Assembly: GCA_913061505.1 (NCBI GenBank)
Contig: CAJXSO010000003.1
Location: 1 to 64,000 of the forward strand
DNA: 64,000 bases
Direction: 5' to 3'
Source: an uncultured Lutimaribacter sp.
GTDB taxonomy: Bacteria; Pseudomonadota; Alphaproteobacteria; Rhodobacterales; Rhodobacteraceae
This document shows positions 16,244 through 25,173 of the stretch, one piece after another (within the stretch, counting starts at the first letter, position 1; every line of letters starts with the position of its first letter). The notes under the pieces were generated by a model, which saw only the letters and a list, made by a program, of their open reading frames with translations, made no database searches and was not told the DNA's origin. The translations under genes and the position numbers were made by a program.

Positions 16244-17458
16244 ATGGGGCATATTGTTGTTGTAGGTGCAGGTCAGGCCGGGGCGGCCTGTGTGGCAAAA
16301 CTGCGTGGTTTAGGGTATCAAGGCGCCATTACCATGGTGGGTGACGAGCCCGTTTTTCCCTATCAGCGCCCTCCGCTGTCCAAGAAATATCTGTTGGGTG
16401 AACTTACGCTGGAACGGCTCTATCTGCGCCCGGCCAGTTTCTATCAAGACAACCAGATCACCGTGCACACCGGCCAACGCGTGCAGGCGATCGACCGCCA
16501 TGCCAAATGCGTGCAGCTGGCAGATGAAACCCTGGCCTACGACCATTTGGTGCTGGCCACCGGATCGGTGCCGCGGCGCTTGCCTGCCGCGATCGGGGGG
16601 GATTTGCGCGGCGTCTTTACCGTGCGCGATCTGGCGGATGCCGATGCCATGGCCCCCTATTTCCAGCCCGGCGCCAAGGTGCTGATTGTGGGCGGTGGCT
16701 ACATCGGGCTAGAGGCGGCGGCGGTGGCGGCGGCCAAGGGGCTGCAGGTGGTTTTGGTGGAAATGGCCCCGCGTATTTTGCAGCGCGTCGCAGCACCAGA
16801 AACCAGCGCCTATTTCCGCGATCTGCACAGCCGTCATGGGGTGGATATTCGCGAGGCTGTGGGCCTGCAGGGCCTGCAGGGCAGCGATGGCCATGTCAGC
16901 GGCGCCACATTAAGCGATGGCACCGAATTGGCGGTGGATTTCGTGATCGTTGGTGTGGGCATTGCGCCCGCAACCGAGCTGGCGCAGGCGGCGGGGCTAG
17001 AGCTGGACAATGGCATCGCGGCCGATCAGCACGGCCGCACCAGCGACCCCCATATCTGGACTGCGGGCGATTGCGCCAGCTTTCCCCACCAAGGCGGCCG
17101 CATTCGGCTGGAATCGGTGCCCAATGCCATCGATATGGCTGAATGCGTGGCTGAAAACATTATGGGCGCGGAAAAAGACTATGTGCCACAGCCGTGGTTC
17201 TGGTCTGATCAATATGACGTAAAGCTGCAAATCGCCGGGCTGAATACCGGATACGACCGGGTGGTTGCGCGCGCGGGCGACAAGCCGGGGGCGGCCTCGT
17301 TTTGGTATTTTGCCGGGGCGCAGCTGCTGGCGGTTGATGCCGCCAACGACCCGCGCGCCTATATGATTGGCAAACGCCTGATCGATGCGGGCAAAACCGT
17401 GCCGATCGATATTGTGGCAGACCCGGCCAGCGACCTGAAGGCGCTGATGAAAGCGTGA
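16244..17458 (+). CDS. FAD/NAD-dependent ferredoxin reductase-like protein
   Basis: A 404-residue pyridine nucleotide-disulfide oxidoreductase. The FAD site is VVVGAGQAGAACVAKLRGLG at the N-terminus and the NAD site is VLIVGGGYIGLEAAAVAAAK in the middle; IWTAGDCASFP binds FAD again. The C-terminal domain is the reductase type found with rubredoxin/2Fe-2S ferredoxins of P450 and dioxygenase systems. The start at 16244 has gggaga seven bases upstream. No ferredoxin or oxygenase gene is adjacent. Its stop overlaps the rsmD start (GTGA). Confidence 0.9.
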   Translation: MGHIVVVGAGQAGAACVAKLRGLGYQGAITMVGDEPVFPYQRPPLSKKYLLGELTLERLYLRPASFYQDNQITVHTGQRVQAIDRHAKCVQLADETLAYDHLVLATGSVPRRLPAAIGGDLRGVFTVRDLADADAMAPYFQPGAKVLIVGGGYIGLEAAAVAAAKGLQVVLVEMAPRILQRVAAPETSAYFRDLHSRHGVDIREAVGLQGLQGSDGHVSGATLSDGTELAVDFVIVGVGIAPATELAQAAGLELDNGIAADQHGRTSDPHIWTAGDCASFPHQGGRIRLESVPNAIDMAECVAENIMGAEKDYVPQPWFWSDQYDVKLQIAGLNTGYDRVVARAGDKPGAASFWYFAGAQLLAVDAANDPRAYMIGKRLIDAGKTVPIDIVADPASDLKALMKA

Positions 17459-18012
17459 GGATCATCGCAGGCCAGCACCGCGGCCTTGCCTTGGCCAGCG
17501 TGGGCCGGGGGGATCAGGGTGCGCATTTGCGCCCCACCCCCGACCGCGTGCGCGAGGCGCTGTTTAGCATCTTGCAGGGCCATGGCCTGCCCCAAGGGGC
17601 GCGGGTGCTGGATCTGTTTGCAGGAACCGGCGCGCTGGGCCTCGAGGCGCTTTCGCGCGGGGCGGTGCATGCGACATTCGTGGATAATGGCCGCGTGGCG
17701 CAGCGTTTGATCGCCGAAAACCTGGCCAAGGCCAGGCGGCAGGCCGATGCCACCGTGCTGACCTGCGCCGCAGATAAACTGCCGCCTGCGGCGCACCCGG
17801 TTGATTTGGTTTTCATGGATCCCCCCTATGGCAAGGGGCTGGCCGATAGCCTGCCTGCGCTGTTGCAATCGCGTGGCTGGCTGGCGCCAGATGCGGTGAT
17901 TGTATGCGAGGAAAACAGCCCCCAGCCCGCGCCGCCGGGCTTTGTGCTGTTGGGCCAGCGCCGGTATGGCGATACGCATCTTAGCCTGATGGCGCCCGCC
18001 ACCCCGGATTAA
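17455..18012 (+). CDS. rsmD: 16S rRNA (guanine966-N2)-methyltransferase RsmD
   Basis: A 185-residue SAM methyltransferase. MRIIAGQHRG at the N-terminus, VLDLFAGTGALGLEALSRGA as motif I and FMDPPYGKGLADSL as the catalytic DPPY motif are diagnostic of RsmD, which methylates G966 of 16S rRNA in the assembled small subunit. It begins with GTG overlapping the stop of the upstream reductase gene. Confidence 0.95.
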   Translation: MRIIAGQHRGLALASVGRGDQGAHLRPTPDRVREALFSILQGHGLPQGARVLDLFAGTGALGLEALSRGAVHATFVDNGRVAQRLIAENLAKARRQADATVLTCAADKLPPAAHPVDLVFMDPPYGKGLADSLPALLQSRGWLAPDAVIVCEENSPQPAPPGFVLLGQRRYGDTHLSLMAPATPD

Positions 18013-18107
18013 GCCGCCAAAGACGACATCGCCGCAGGTCGCATTTGCGCGCGCCGGGCGGTGCTGTGCTGGGCCATGCTGGGTGGCAGTTATATCAGAG
18101 ACTGCAT

Positions 18108-19382
18108 ATGCCCACCACACGCCGTATACCGGAATGGCTGCGCCACGGCCCGCTGCCAAAACCACGCCATTTCGCAGCACTTCAGGCGTTCGAGGCCATC
18201 ACCCGCGGCATGCTGGTATCGGTGTTTCCCCTAGAGATGTATCGCGCCCTGGCCGACGCACAGCTGGTGTCCGAGGTGTATTTCCTGATCGGCCTGTTGT
18301 CGCTGTTCACTGGCCTGATGGTGCCATGGCTGAACCGCCTGATGCCGCGCCGGTGGCTTTATACCATTGGTGCGGCGATGTATCTGGTGGGCACTGCGCT
18401 GGCGGTTTTTGGCCCCGGCTGGGCCATCGCCCCGGCCGTGGCGGCCAATACGCTGGCCACGGTGATTACCTTTGTCTGTTTCAACGCCTATGTGCTCGAT
18501 TATGTGGGCCGCGCCGAGTTGAGCCGCCTGGAAACCATGCGCATGCAATTTTCCGCGCTTGGCTGGACGGCGGGGCCAATTTTGGGTGTCAGCCTGCTGG
18601 AATGGTGGCACCCCGCACCGTTTTTGGTGTCGGGCATGGCGGCGCTGGGCATGTTGGTGCTGTTTTGGGTGCTGCGGCTGGGCAATGGCAAGCTGATTTC
18701 GCGCGCCAAGGCGCCGCCGCCCAACCCCATGGCCTATCTGGGGCGGTTTTTCGCGCAGCCGCGTTTGGTGGCGGGCTGGCTGTTTGCGGTTTTACGGTCG
18801 TGCGGGTGGTGGGTGTATGTGGTGTATCTGCCAATCTTTTGCGTCGAATCTGGCCTGGGCACGCAGATGGGCGGCATTGTGCTGTCGATCACCAATGGCA
18901 CGCTGTTTTTAACCCCAATCATGCTGCGCTGGATACAGCGTGCGGGCATTCGCCGGGCGGTGCGCACCGGGTTTGCGCTGGCGGGGGGGCTGTTTGTGCT
19001 GGCGGGCCTGGTGCATGGCTGGCCGCCCTTGGCGGTGCTGGTGCTGGTTTTTGCCTCGTTCTGCCTGATCTTGCTAGATGTCTGTGGCGGGCTGCCATTT
19101 TTGATGGCGGTCAAACCATCCGAGCGCACGGAGATGTCGGCGGTCTATTCCAGTTTCCGCGATGTTTCGGGCATCATTACCCCGGCCGCGGCCTGGCTGG
19201 TGCTGATGATCACACCGCTATGGGGTGTTTTTCTGGCCGGGGGCGCTGGGCTGTGGGTGGCTTGGGGCATTGCCGGGCGGTTGCACCCGCGCCTGGGCCA
19301 GCCCCGCCCCATTCCTTTGGTGCTGCTACCCGAAACCGACCCGGCGCCGCTGCCTGCGGTCAATGGCCAGCCGGCACGCTAG
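18108..19382 (+). CDS. MFS-type permease
   Basis: A 424-residue protein with about twelve hydrophobic segments in two halves. It has RRWLYTIGAAMYLVGTALAV in the first half and ends in a Pro-rich tail. It resembles the major facilitator superfamily; no substrate signature is recognised. The start at 18108 gives a normal short cytoplasmic N-terminus. A second long frame (18083-19417) overlaps it but lacks a membrane protein pattern. The stop overlaps that of the convergent map gene by four bases (ctag). Confidence 0.82.
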   Translation: MPTTRRIPEWLRHGPLPKPRHFAALQAFEAITRGMLVSVFPLEMYRALADAQLVSEVYFLIGLLSLFTGLMVPWLNRLMPRRWLYTIGAAMYLVGTALAVFGPGWAIAPAVAANTLATVITFVCFNAYVLDYVGRAELSRLETMRMQFSALGWTAGPILGVSLLEWWHPAPFLVSGMAALGMLVLFWVLRLGNGKLISRAKAPPPNPMAYLGRFFAQPRLVAGWLFAVLRSCGWWVYVVYLPIFCVESGLGTQMGGIVLSITNGTLFLTPIMLRWIQRAGIRRAVRTGFALAGGLFVLAGLVHGWPPLAVLVLVFASFCLILLDVCGGLPFLMAVKPSERTEMSAVYSSFRDVSGIITPAAAWLVLMITPLWGVFLAGGAGLWVAWGIAGRLHPRLGQPRPIPLVLLPETDPAPLPAVNGQPAR

Positions 19383-20239
19383 CCATAGGTGGGGTGAAAC
19401 CGGCCTGCAGGCGATAGCGTAAAGATCTCGGCCCCAGTGCTGGTCACACCGATTGAATGTTCGAACTGCGCCGACAGCGATTTGTCGCGGGTGACAGCTG
19501 TCCATTCATCGGCCAGGGTTTTGGTTTCGGGGCGGCCAAGGTTGACCATTGGTTCGATGGTGAAAAACATCCCCTCTTCCAGCACCGGCCCGGTGCCGGG
19601 GCGGCCGTAATGCAGCACGTTGGGGGGCGCGTGAAAGACCCGGCCCAGCCCATGGCCGCAAAAATCGCGCACCACCGACATGCGATGCGCCTCGACATAG
19701 GTTTGAATGGCATGGCCGATATCGCCAAAGGTATTGCCGGGGCGCACCTGTTCGATGCCCAACATCAGCGCGTCATGGGTTACTTGAATCAGCCGTTCGG
19801 CCTTGCGGTTTAGCGTGCCTGCCACATACATGCGGCTGGTATCGCCAAACCAGCCATCCACAATCACCGTGACGTCGATATTCAAAATATCGCCATCTTT
19901 CAGCTTTTTATCCCCGGGAATGCCATGGCAGACCACATGGTTGACTGAAATGCAGCTGGCATGTTTGTAGCCGCGATAGCCAATCGTGGCCGATGTCGCC
20001 CCCGCCTGCACCACTTTTGCCTCGATGATACGGTCGATTTCGGCGGTGCTTTGGCCAGGAAACACATGTTCGGCGATTTCGTCCAATATCTGCGCGGCCA
20101 AGGCGCCGGCCCGGTGCATCCCGGCAAAATCCGCGTCTTCGTGAATGCGAATGCCTTCGCGCGTTGTGCGCCCTTGATGCTTGTCGGTCACGGGGTCTGG
20201 CCTTTCTGTCGCTTTTCTGTCGCTTTGCGTGTTGCCCAT
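19379..20239 (-). CDS. map: Methionine aminopeptidase, type I
   Basis: A 286-residue enzyme that removes the initiator methionine from new proteins. The metal ligands are visible: Asp in NIDVTVIVDGW and GDTSRM, His in CGHGLGRVFH, Glu in TIEPMV and Glu in FEHSIG. KHASCISVNHVVCHGIPG is the substrate-pocket segment. It has an extra N-terminal stretch of about 25 residues rich in charged residues, so the true start could be further inside, and the site before ATG 20239 is weak. Confidence 0.93.
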   Translation of the reverse strand: MGNTQSDRKATERPDPVTDKHQGRTTREGIRIHEDADFAGMHRAGALAAQILDEIAEHVFPGQSTAEIDRIIEAKVVQAGATSATIGYRGYKHASCISVNHVVCHGIPGDKKLKDGDILNIDVTVIVDGWFGDTSRMYVAGTLNRKAERLIQVTHDALMLGIEQVRPGNTFGDIGHAIQTYVEAHRMSVVRDFCGHGLGRVFHAPPNVLHYGRPGTGPVLEEGMFFTIEPMVNLGRPETKTLADEWTAVTRDKSLSAQFEHSIGVTSTGAEIFTLSPAGRFHPTYG

Positions 20240-20287
20240 TACTTAGGGCAGTTTTGCCGCCTGTGCCAGAGCGGGCACCGCGTGTGG

Positions 20288-20989
20288 TTATGGCTGCAAG
20301 AATGGCAGCGGGTGGCGCAGATCTATGGCCTGGGGGGAAATCGCGCAATCATAGGCCATCACCTGCACGCCTGCCTGCACCGCCTGCACCATGCCTTTGG
20401 CATAGTTCGGGTCGATATCGGCGGCCAATGCCACGCGGGTGCAATCGGTGCGCTGCACCAAAAAGAACAAAACCGCACGGTGGCCCGCCTGCGCCATAGC
20501 GGCCAAATCATGCAAGTGTTTCAGCCCGCGTGCGGTGACGCTGTCGGGAAATTCGGCCAGCCCGCTTTGGCGCGATAGGGTGACAGATTTCACCTCGAGG
20601 TAGATATCCGGCCCATCGCCCGACAGCAAAAAATCCACCCGCGAGTTTTGCCCATATGGCACCTCGGCACGCAGCTTGGGCGCGCGCAGCGGCGCAATCT
20701 GGCCCGCCTGCAACGCTGCCTTTAGCGCGCGATTGGGCAAAGATGTATCGACCCCGGTGAAATGGCCATCGCCATGATCGACCAGCCGCCAGCCATATTT
20801 CAGCTTTTTGCGTGGGTCGCTGTTGGGCTCCAGCCAGATGCGTGTGCCGGGCTGGGCCAGCCCCATCATGCTGCCGGGGTTGGCGCAATGGGCGGTTATT
20901 TCGCGCCCATCGGGCAATTGGCAATCTGCCAGAAACCGCTTGTATCGCCGCAGCAAACTGGCTGGAATAAGAGGGGTTTGAAAGCGCAT
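20288..20989 (-). CDS. sfsA: SfsA family DNA/RNA nuclease
   Basis: A 233-residue SfsA protein. YKRFLADCQLPDGREITAHC and NPGSMMGL form the N-terminal OB-like part. The nuclease core has RVDFLL, IYLEVKSVTL (PD-D/ExK-like) and FPDSVTARGLKHL. In E. coli SfsA was linked to maltose regulation and nuclease activity. It is divergent from cinA, with the starts 45 bases apart. Confidence 0.93.
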   Translation of the reverse strand: MRFQTPLIPASLLRRYKRFLADCQLPDGREITAHCANPGSMMGLAQPGTRIWLEPNSDPRKKLKYGWRLVDHGDGHFTGVDTSLPNRALKAALQAGQIAPLRAPKLRAEVPYGQNSRVDFLLSGDGPDIYLEVKSVTLSRQSGLAEFPDSVTARGLKHLHDLAAMAQAGHRAVLFFLVQRTDCTRVALAADIDPNYAKGMVQAVQAGVQVMAYDCAISPQAIDLRHPLPFLQP

Positions 20990-21034
20990 GCCACATGCCT
21001 ATACCGGCACATGTAACCACGCAAGGAGAGGCCA

Positions 21035-21757
21035 ATGCCAAACCCCACAGCCGCAATGCTTGTTATTGGTGATGAAATCCTGTCGGGCCGCACGCGCGAT
21101 TCCAATATGCACCATCTGGCGCAAGAGCTGACAAAGGTTGGCATCGATCTGCGCGAGGTGCGCGTGGTCAGCGATGATGCCCCCGCCATCGAGGCGGCGG
21201 TGCTGGCGCTGTCGGGTGCCTATACCCATGTTTTCACCAGCGGTGGTATCGGCCCCACCCATGATGACATCACGGCCGATTGCGTGGCGCGCGCCTTTGG
21301 CCGCCATATCGACGTGCGCGAAGACGCCCGCGCCTTGTTGGCGGCACATTACGCCCGCACCGGGGCCGAGCTGAACGCGGCACGGCTGCGCATGGCGCGT
21401 ATCCCCGATGGGGCCACATTGATTGAAAACCCGGTGTCCACCGCGCCCGGGTTTACCGTGGAAAATGTGCATGTTTGTGCGGGCGTTCCGGCGGTATTTC
21501 AGGCGATGGTGGCCAGCATTTTGCCTGGGCTTACCGGGGGGGTGCCGCTGTTGTCGCAAAGCTACCGCATCTTGCGGGGCGAGGGCGAGATTGCCGCGCC
21601 ACTGGCCGAGTTGGCGGCCGAATTTGCAGATCTGTCGATTGGCTCTTACCCGTTCCAGCAAAACGGGGCTTACGGCGCCAATATCGTGATCCGCGGCAGC
21701 GATGGTGCGCGCGTGGATGCGGCGATCACCAAACTTGCAGGAATTTTCCCCTCATGA
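21035..21757 (+). CDS. CinA N-terminal (MoaB/MogA-like) domain protein
   Basis: A 240-residue protein with AAMLVIGDEILSGRTRDSN and FTSGGIGPTHDDIT, the signature of the competence/damage-inducible CinA nucleotide-binding domain. The C-terminal nicotinamide-nucleotide amidase domain is absent, as in many alphaproteobacteria where it is a separate gene. A strong site (aaggagagg) precedes the start. It leads an operon of four genes that overlap by four bases each. Confidence 0.9.
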   Translation: MPNPTAAMLVIGDEILSGRTRDSNMHHLAQELTKVGIDLREVRVVSDDAPAIEAAVLALSGAYTHVFTSGGIGPTHDDITADCVARAFGRHIDVREDARALLAAHYARTGAELNAARLRMARIPDGATLIENPVSTAPGFTVENVHVCAGVPAVFQAMVASILPGLTGGVPLLSQSYRILRGEGEIAAPLAELAAEFADLSIGSYPFQQNGAYGANIVIRGSDGARVDAAITKLAGIFPS

Positions 21758-22485
21758 TGCCCACAGCCTGCCAGCTTTACGAGGCCACCGAGGCCACCTG
21801 GCCCGCGGCCAGCTATACACAGCAAGGGCCATGGCTGCTGCGCCAAGGCCAGGGCGGGGGGCAGCGCGTGTCTGCCGCCACCGCCACCGGCCCTGTCACC
21901 CAGGCCGATATCGATATGGCCGAAACGCAGATGCAGGCCATGGGCCAGGCAAGGCTGTTTCAGATACGCCACGACCAGGCAGAGCTGGATGCAATGCTGG
22001 CCGCGCGCGGCTACCTGGTGGTGGACCCGGTGAATTTATACGCAGCCCCCGTTGCCGCGATTGCCACCGAACGCCCCCCAAGGGTGTGCACCTTTTGCAT
22101 TTGGGAGCCGCTGGCCATTCAGCTGGATATCTGGGCTGAGGGCGGCATTTTAGCCCCACGGGTGGCGGTGATGCACCGTGCCAAGGGGCCGAAAACCTCG
22201 CTTTTGGCGCGGTTTAACGACCATCCCGGCGGCAGCGGGTTTGTGGCCATGCATCAGGGCATCGCCATGGTGCATGCGCTGCATATTCTACCCCATCAGC
22301 GCCGGCAGGGGCTGGGGCGCTATTTCATGCGCGAGGCGGCGTTTTGGGCCCAAGACCAAGGCGCAAGCCACCTGGCGCTGGCTGTCACGCAGGGGAACAT
22401 GGGCGGTAATGCCCTCTATTCTTCCATCGGCATGCAGGTTGTGGGACAGTATCACTATCGCAAGCACAAGGAGGATCTTGCATGA
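21754..22485 (+). CDS. GNAT-family N-acetyltransferase
   Basis: A 243-residue protein whose C-terminal half has the acetyl-CoA binding motif ILPHQRRQGLGRYFMREA, followed by NALYSSIGMQVVGQYHYR, typical of GNAT enzymes. The N-terminal half (with PWLLRQGQGGGQRVSAAT) is a degenerate second GNAT fold or a substrate domain. The substrate is unknown. It starts with ATG overlapping the cinA stop; the next codon is also ATG. Confidence 0.85.
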   Translation: MMPTACQLYEATEATWPAASYTQQGPWLLRQGQGGGQRVSAATATGPVTQADIDMAETQMQAMGQARLFQIRHDQAELDAMLAARGYLVVDPVNLYAAPVAAIATERPPRVCTFCIWEPLAIQLDIWAEGGILAPRVAVMHRAKGPKTSLLARFNDHPGGSGFVAMHQGIAMVHALHILPHQRRQGLGRYFMREAAFWAQDQGASHLALAVTQGNMGGNALYSSIGMQVVGQYHYRKHKEDLA

Positions 22486-23054
22486 CCCGCGACAGCCGCC
22501 CCACAGCCCTTGATTTGCCCGCCGTCAGCCCGCTGCCCGAGGCCACGCAGAAATATTTCGATATCTGCCAAGACAAGCTGGGGCTGGTGCCAAATGTGCT
22601 GCGCGCCCATGCGTTTGACATCGACAAGCTGAACGCGTTTTCCGCGCTTTATAATAACATCATGCTGGCCGAAAGCGGGCTGTCCAAACTGGAACGCGAG
22701 ATGATCGCGGTGGTGGTCTCTTCGATCAACCGCTGTTTTTATTGCCTCACGGCCCATGGCCAAGCCGTGCGCGCGCTGTCTGGCGACCCGATGCTGGGCG
22801 AAATGCTGGTGATGAATTACCGCGTGGCGCCGCTGGATGCGCGCCAACGTGCCATGTTGGATTTTGCGGTGAAAGTCACCGAAACCAGCCACCGCGTGGA
22901 AGAGGCCGACCGCCAGGCGCTGCGCGATGTGGGCTTTAGCGACCGTGATATTTTCGACATTGCCAATGTGACGGGCTTTTACAACATGACGAACCGCGTC
23001 GCCTCGGCCATCGATATGCGCCCCAACGACGAGTATCACGCACAAAACCGATGA
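22482..23054 (+). CDS. AhpD-like peroxidase-related protein
   Basis: A 190-residue carboxymuconolactone decarboxylase/AhpD-fold protein. The redox motif CFYCLTAHGQAVRAL (Cys-x-x-Cys plus His) follows a conserved Glu in LEREMIAVVVSS, as in alkylhydroperoxidase AhpD. The group is named peroxidase-related enzyme; its partner is unknown. A strong aaggagg is inside the end of the upstream gene, and the start overlaps that gene's stop (ATGA). Confidence 0.9.
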   Translation: MTRDSRPTALDLPAVSPLPEATQKYFDICQDKLGLVPNVLRAHAFDIDKLNAFSALYNNIMLAESGLSKLEREMIAVVVSSINRCFYCLTAHGQAVRALSGDPMLGEMLVMNYRVAPLDARQRAMLDFAVKVTETSHRVEEADRQALRDVGFSDRDIFDIANVTGFYNMTNRVASAIDMRPNDEYHAQNR

Positions 23055-24049
23055 TACGGGCATTTTCAGCAGCGCTGGTTTTCGCCTTGTCTTGCGCCCC
23101 GATCATTTGGGCGTCAGGGGCGCGGGCGCAAACGGTGGATTTGGCGCTGCCTGCCAATGCGGTGCTGACTGCCGACCAAGTGCAAAACCCCCACAGCTAT
23201 GTCTTGCCCCTGGGCCCCTATGCCCAAGGTGGGGGTGCGGGCTTGGCCCTAGAGGGGCGTGTGCAGCTGCGGGCCTGGCGGTTAGAGGGGCGCGGGCTGA
23301 CCACGCTGCAGCTGTTGCAGCCCCTGCGCGCGCAGTTTTTGCAAGCGGGCGCAAAGGTGCTGTTTGAATGCGAAGCCGCGCAATGCGGCGGGTTTGATTT
23401 TCGATTTGATATCAAGGTTTTGCCAGCCCCTGCCATGCGCGTGGGGCTGGGGGATTATCGCTTTTTGGCGCTGCAGCTTAATGCCGAAACCCATGCCAGC
23501 CTGCTGGTCAGCCGGTTTGGCAATGCAGGTTTTATCCAGCTGGTCACTGTGGCGGCCAAGCCCGGCAGCACGCCCGCCGTGCAGGCACACACCAGCGCCC
23601 CTGCGCTTGCCGCGCCGGGGGTTGCGCAGGCTGTGGGCGATCAGGCTGCGGGCGTGCAGGGTGCGGCTGCGCAAACTTTGGGCGCGCAGCTGTGGGCGCA
23701 GGGGCGGGCCATTTTGGCCGATCTGGAATTTACCTCGGGCGCTGCCGATTTGGGGGCGGGGCCTTTTCAATCGTTGGCGATGCTGGCGCAGTTTCTGCAA
23801 GATCATCCCAACAGCCGCGTGGCCCTGGTGGGCCATACCGATGCAGTGGGCGCGCTAGAGGGCAACATCGCCCTGTCGCGCCGGCGCGCGGCCCAGGTGG
23901 TGGCGCGGCTGGTGGCTGATTATGGTATCGATACCGCCCGCCTTCAGGCCGAAGGCATGGGCTTTTTGGCGCCGATTGCCAGCAATCGCACGGCCGAGGG
24001 GCGGTTGGCAAATCGCCGGGTCGAGGTGATTTTGCTGGATACCGATTAA
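23051..24049 (+). CDS. OmpA-family outer-membrane/peptidoglycan-linked protein
   Basis: A 332-residue exported protein: signal peptide of about 26 residues ending ASGARA, a central domain of about 150 residues that I do not recognise, an Ala-rich linker, and a C-terminal OmpA domain. The latter has VALVGHTDAVGALEGNIALS and RRRAAQVVARL and ends ANRRVEVILL, which binds peptidoglycan. It is the last gene of the cinA operon. Its stop overlaps that of the convergent alcohol dehydrogenase gene by four bases (ttaa). Confidence 0.9.
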   Translation: MIRAFSAALVFALSCAPIIWASGARAQTVDLALPANAVLTADQVQNPHSYVLPLGPYAQGGGAGLALEGRVQLRAWRLEGRGLTTLQLLQPLRAQFLQAGAKVLFECEAAQCGGFDFRFDIKVLPAPAMRVGLGDYRFLALQLNAETHASLLVSRFGNAGFIQLVTVAAKPGSTPAVQAHTSAPALAAPGVAQAVGDQAAGVQGAAAQTLGAQLWAQGRAILADLEFTSGAADLGAGPFQSLAMLAQFLQDHPNSRVALVGHTDAVGALEGNIALSRRRAAQVVARLVADYGIDTARLQAEGMGFLAPIASNRTAEGRLANRRVEVILLDTD

Positions 24050-25095
24050 GCCCCCAGTTCGGTAATCACCGTCACCCCAACGCCGCTAAACCCATCCATC
24101 TGCCGCAATGCCGCCTCGGCCTGGCTCAGCGGTATGCGCCCGGTGACAAGCTGCGCAATATCCAGCCGCCCCGCGGCGATCATACCCCACAGGCTGCCAA
24201 ACCGCCGCGCGGCCATGCCGCGCGAACCTGCCAGGCTGATCTGGCGGGAATACACCAGCTCTAGCAAGGGCAGTTCCACGGTGGCGTGCTGTTCCAGCGG
24301 CATGCCGATCTGCACGTGGCGCCCCATTTTGCGCAAGCCATAGACCGAATTGCGGAAGGTTTGGCTAACCCCAAGCGCATCGATCGAGACATGCGCACCG
24401 CCATTGGTTATCTCGCGCAGGGCCTGGCCCACATCATCGGTTTGGCTGGCATCCAGCACCTCTGTTGCCCCCATTTGGCGCGCGGCAGCCAGGGCTTGGG
24501 GGTTGATATCAACCGCCACAATCTGGGCGCCCAATGCGGCACCAATCATGATCGCAGAGAGGCCCACGCCGCCGCAGCCATGCACCGCCAGCCATTCCCC
24601 TGGTTGCAGGGCACCCCGGTCTACCACCGCCCGAAAGGCCGTTGTCACGCGGCAGCCCATGCCGGCTGCCTCGGCAAAGCCCAAGGTTTCGGGCAAATGC
24701 ACCAGGTTGAAATCGGCCCTTGGCACCGCCAGCCTTTGGGCAAAGGCGCCCCAGCCGGTAAAGCCGATCACCTGTTGGTGGTTGCAGATGGTGGGGTCGC
24801 CGGTGGTGCAATCGGGGCAGGTGCCACAGGCCAGGATAAAGGGCGCAGTCACCCTGTCGCCCACGGCAAAGCGGCGCACATCGCGGCCCACCTCTTGGAC
24901 GACGCCCGCAAATTCGTGGCCCATCACATGCGGCAACACCACATCGGGATCGGCGCCGCGCCATGCGTGATGATCCGAGCGGCACACGCCGCAGGCCTGA
25001 ATGCCCACAATCACACCATCTGCGGGGCAGTGCGGGTCGGGCACCTCGCGCAGATCAAGCGCCGCGCCAAAGCGCTCCATCACCAATGCTTTCAT
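24046..25095 (-). CDS. Zinc-dependent alcohol dehydrogenase
   Basis: A 349-residue medium-chain dehydrogenase. ACGVCRSDHHAW and GHEFAGVV hold the catalytic zinc ligands. CGTCPDCTTGDPTIC supplies the four cysteines of the structural zinc, and HGCGGVGLSAIMIGAALGA the NAD site. The start at 25095 follows aaaggggcaagg; the in-frame extension to 25146 is not needed. The substrate is not evident from context. Confidence 0.9.
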   Translation of the reverse strand: MKALVMERFGAALDLREVPDPHCPADGVIVGIQACGVCRSDHHAWRGADPDVVLPHVMGHEFAGVVQEVGRDVRRFAVGDRVTAPFILACGTCPDCTTGDPTICNHQQVIGFTGWGAFAQRLAVPRADFNLVHLPETLGFAEAAGMGCRVTTAFRAVVDRGALQPGEWLAVHGCGGVGLSAIMIGAALGAQIVAVDINPQALAAARQMGATEVLDASQTDDVGQALREITNGGAHVSIDALGVSQTFRNSVYGLRKMGRHVQIGMPLEQHATVELPLLELVYSRQISLAGSRGMAARRFGSLWGMIAAGRLDIAQLVTGRIPLSQAEAALRQMDGFSGVGVTVITELGA

Positions 25096-25173
25096 GGCCT
25101 TGCCCCTTTTGCCTATGCCCCCGTGTCTGGCAGGACAAAAAAGCAAATGTGGCTGTAAGGCAAGGCTATCTGG

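Noticed and set aside
16864-16880. Tandem ggcctgcag repeat inside the ferredoxin-reductase-like gene
   Set aside because: Only two copies, in frame (LQGLQG), likely local slippage without further meaning.
18083-19417. A 444-codon ORF overlapping the MFS gene in another frame
   Set aside because: Gly/Ala/Arg-rich composition without domains; the MFS frame has regular membrane helices.
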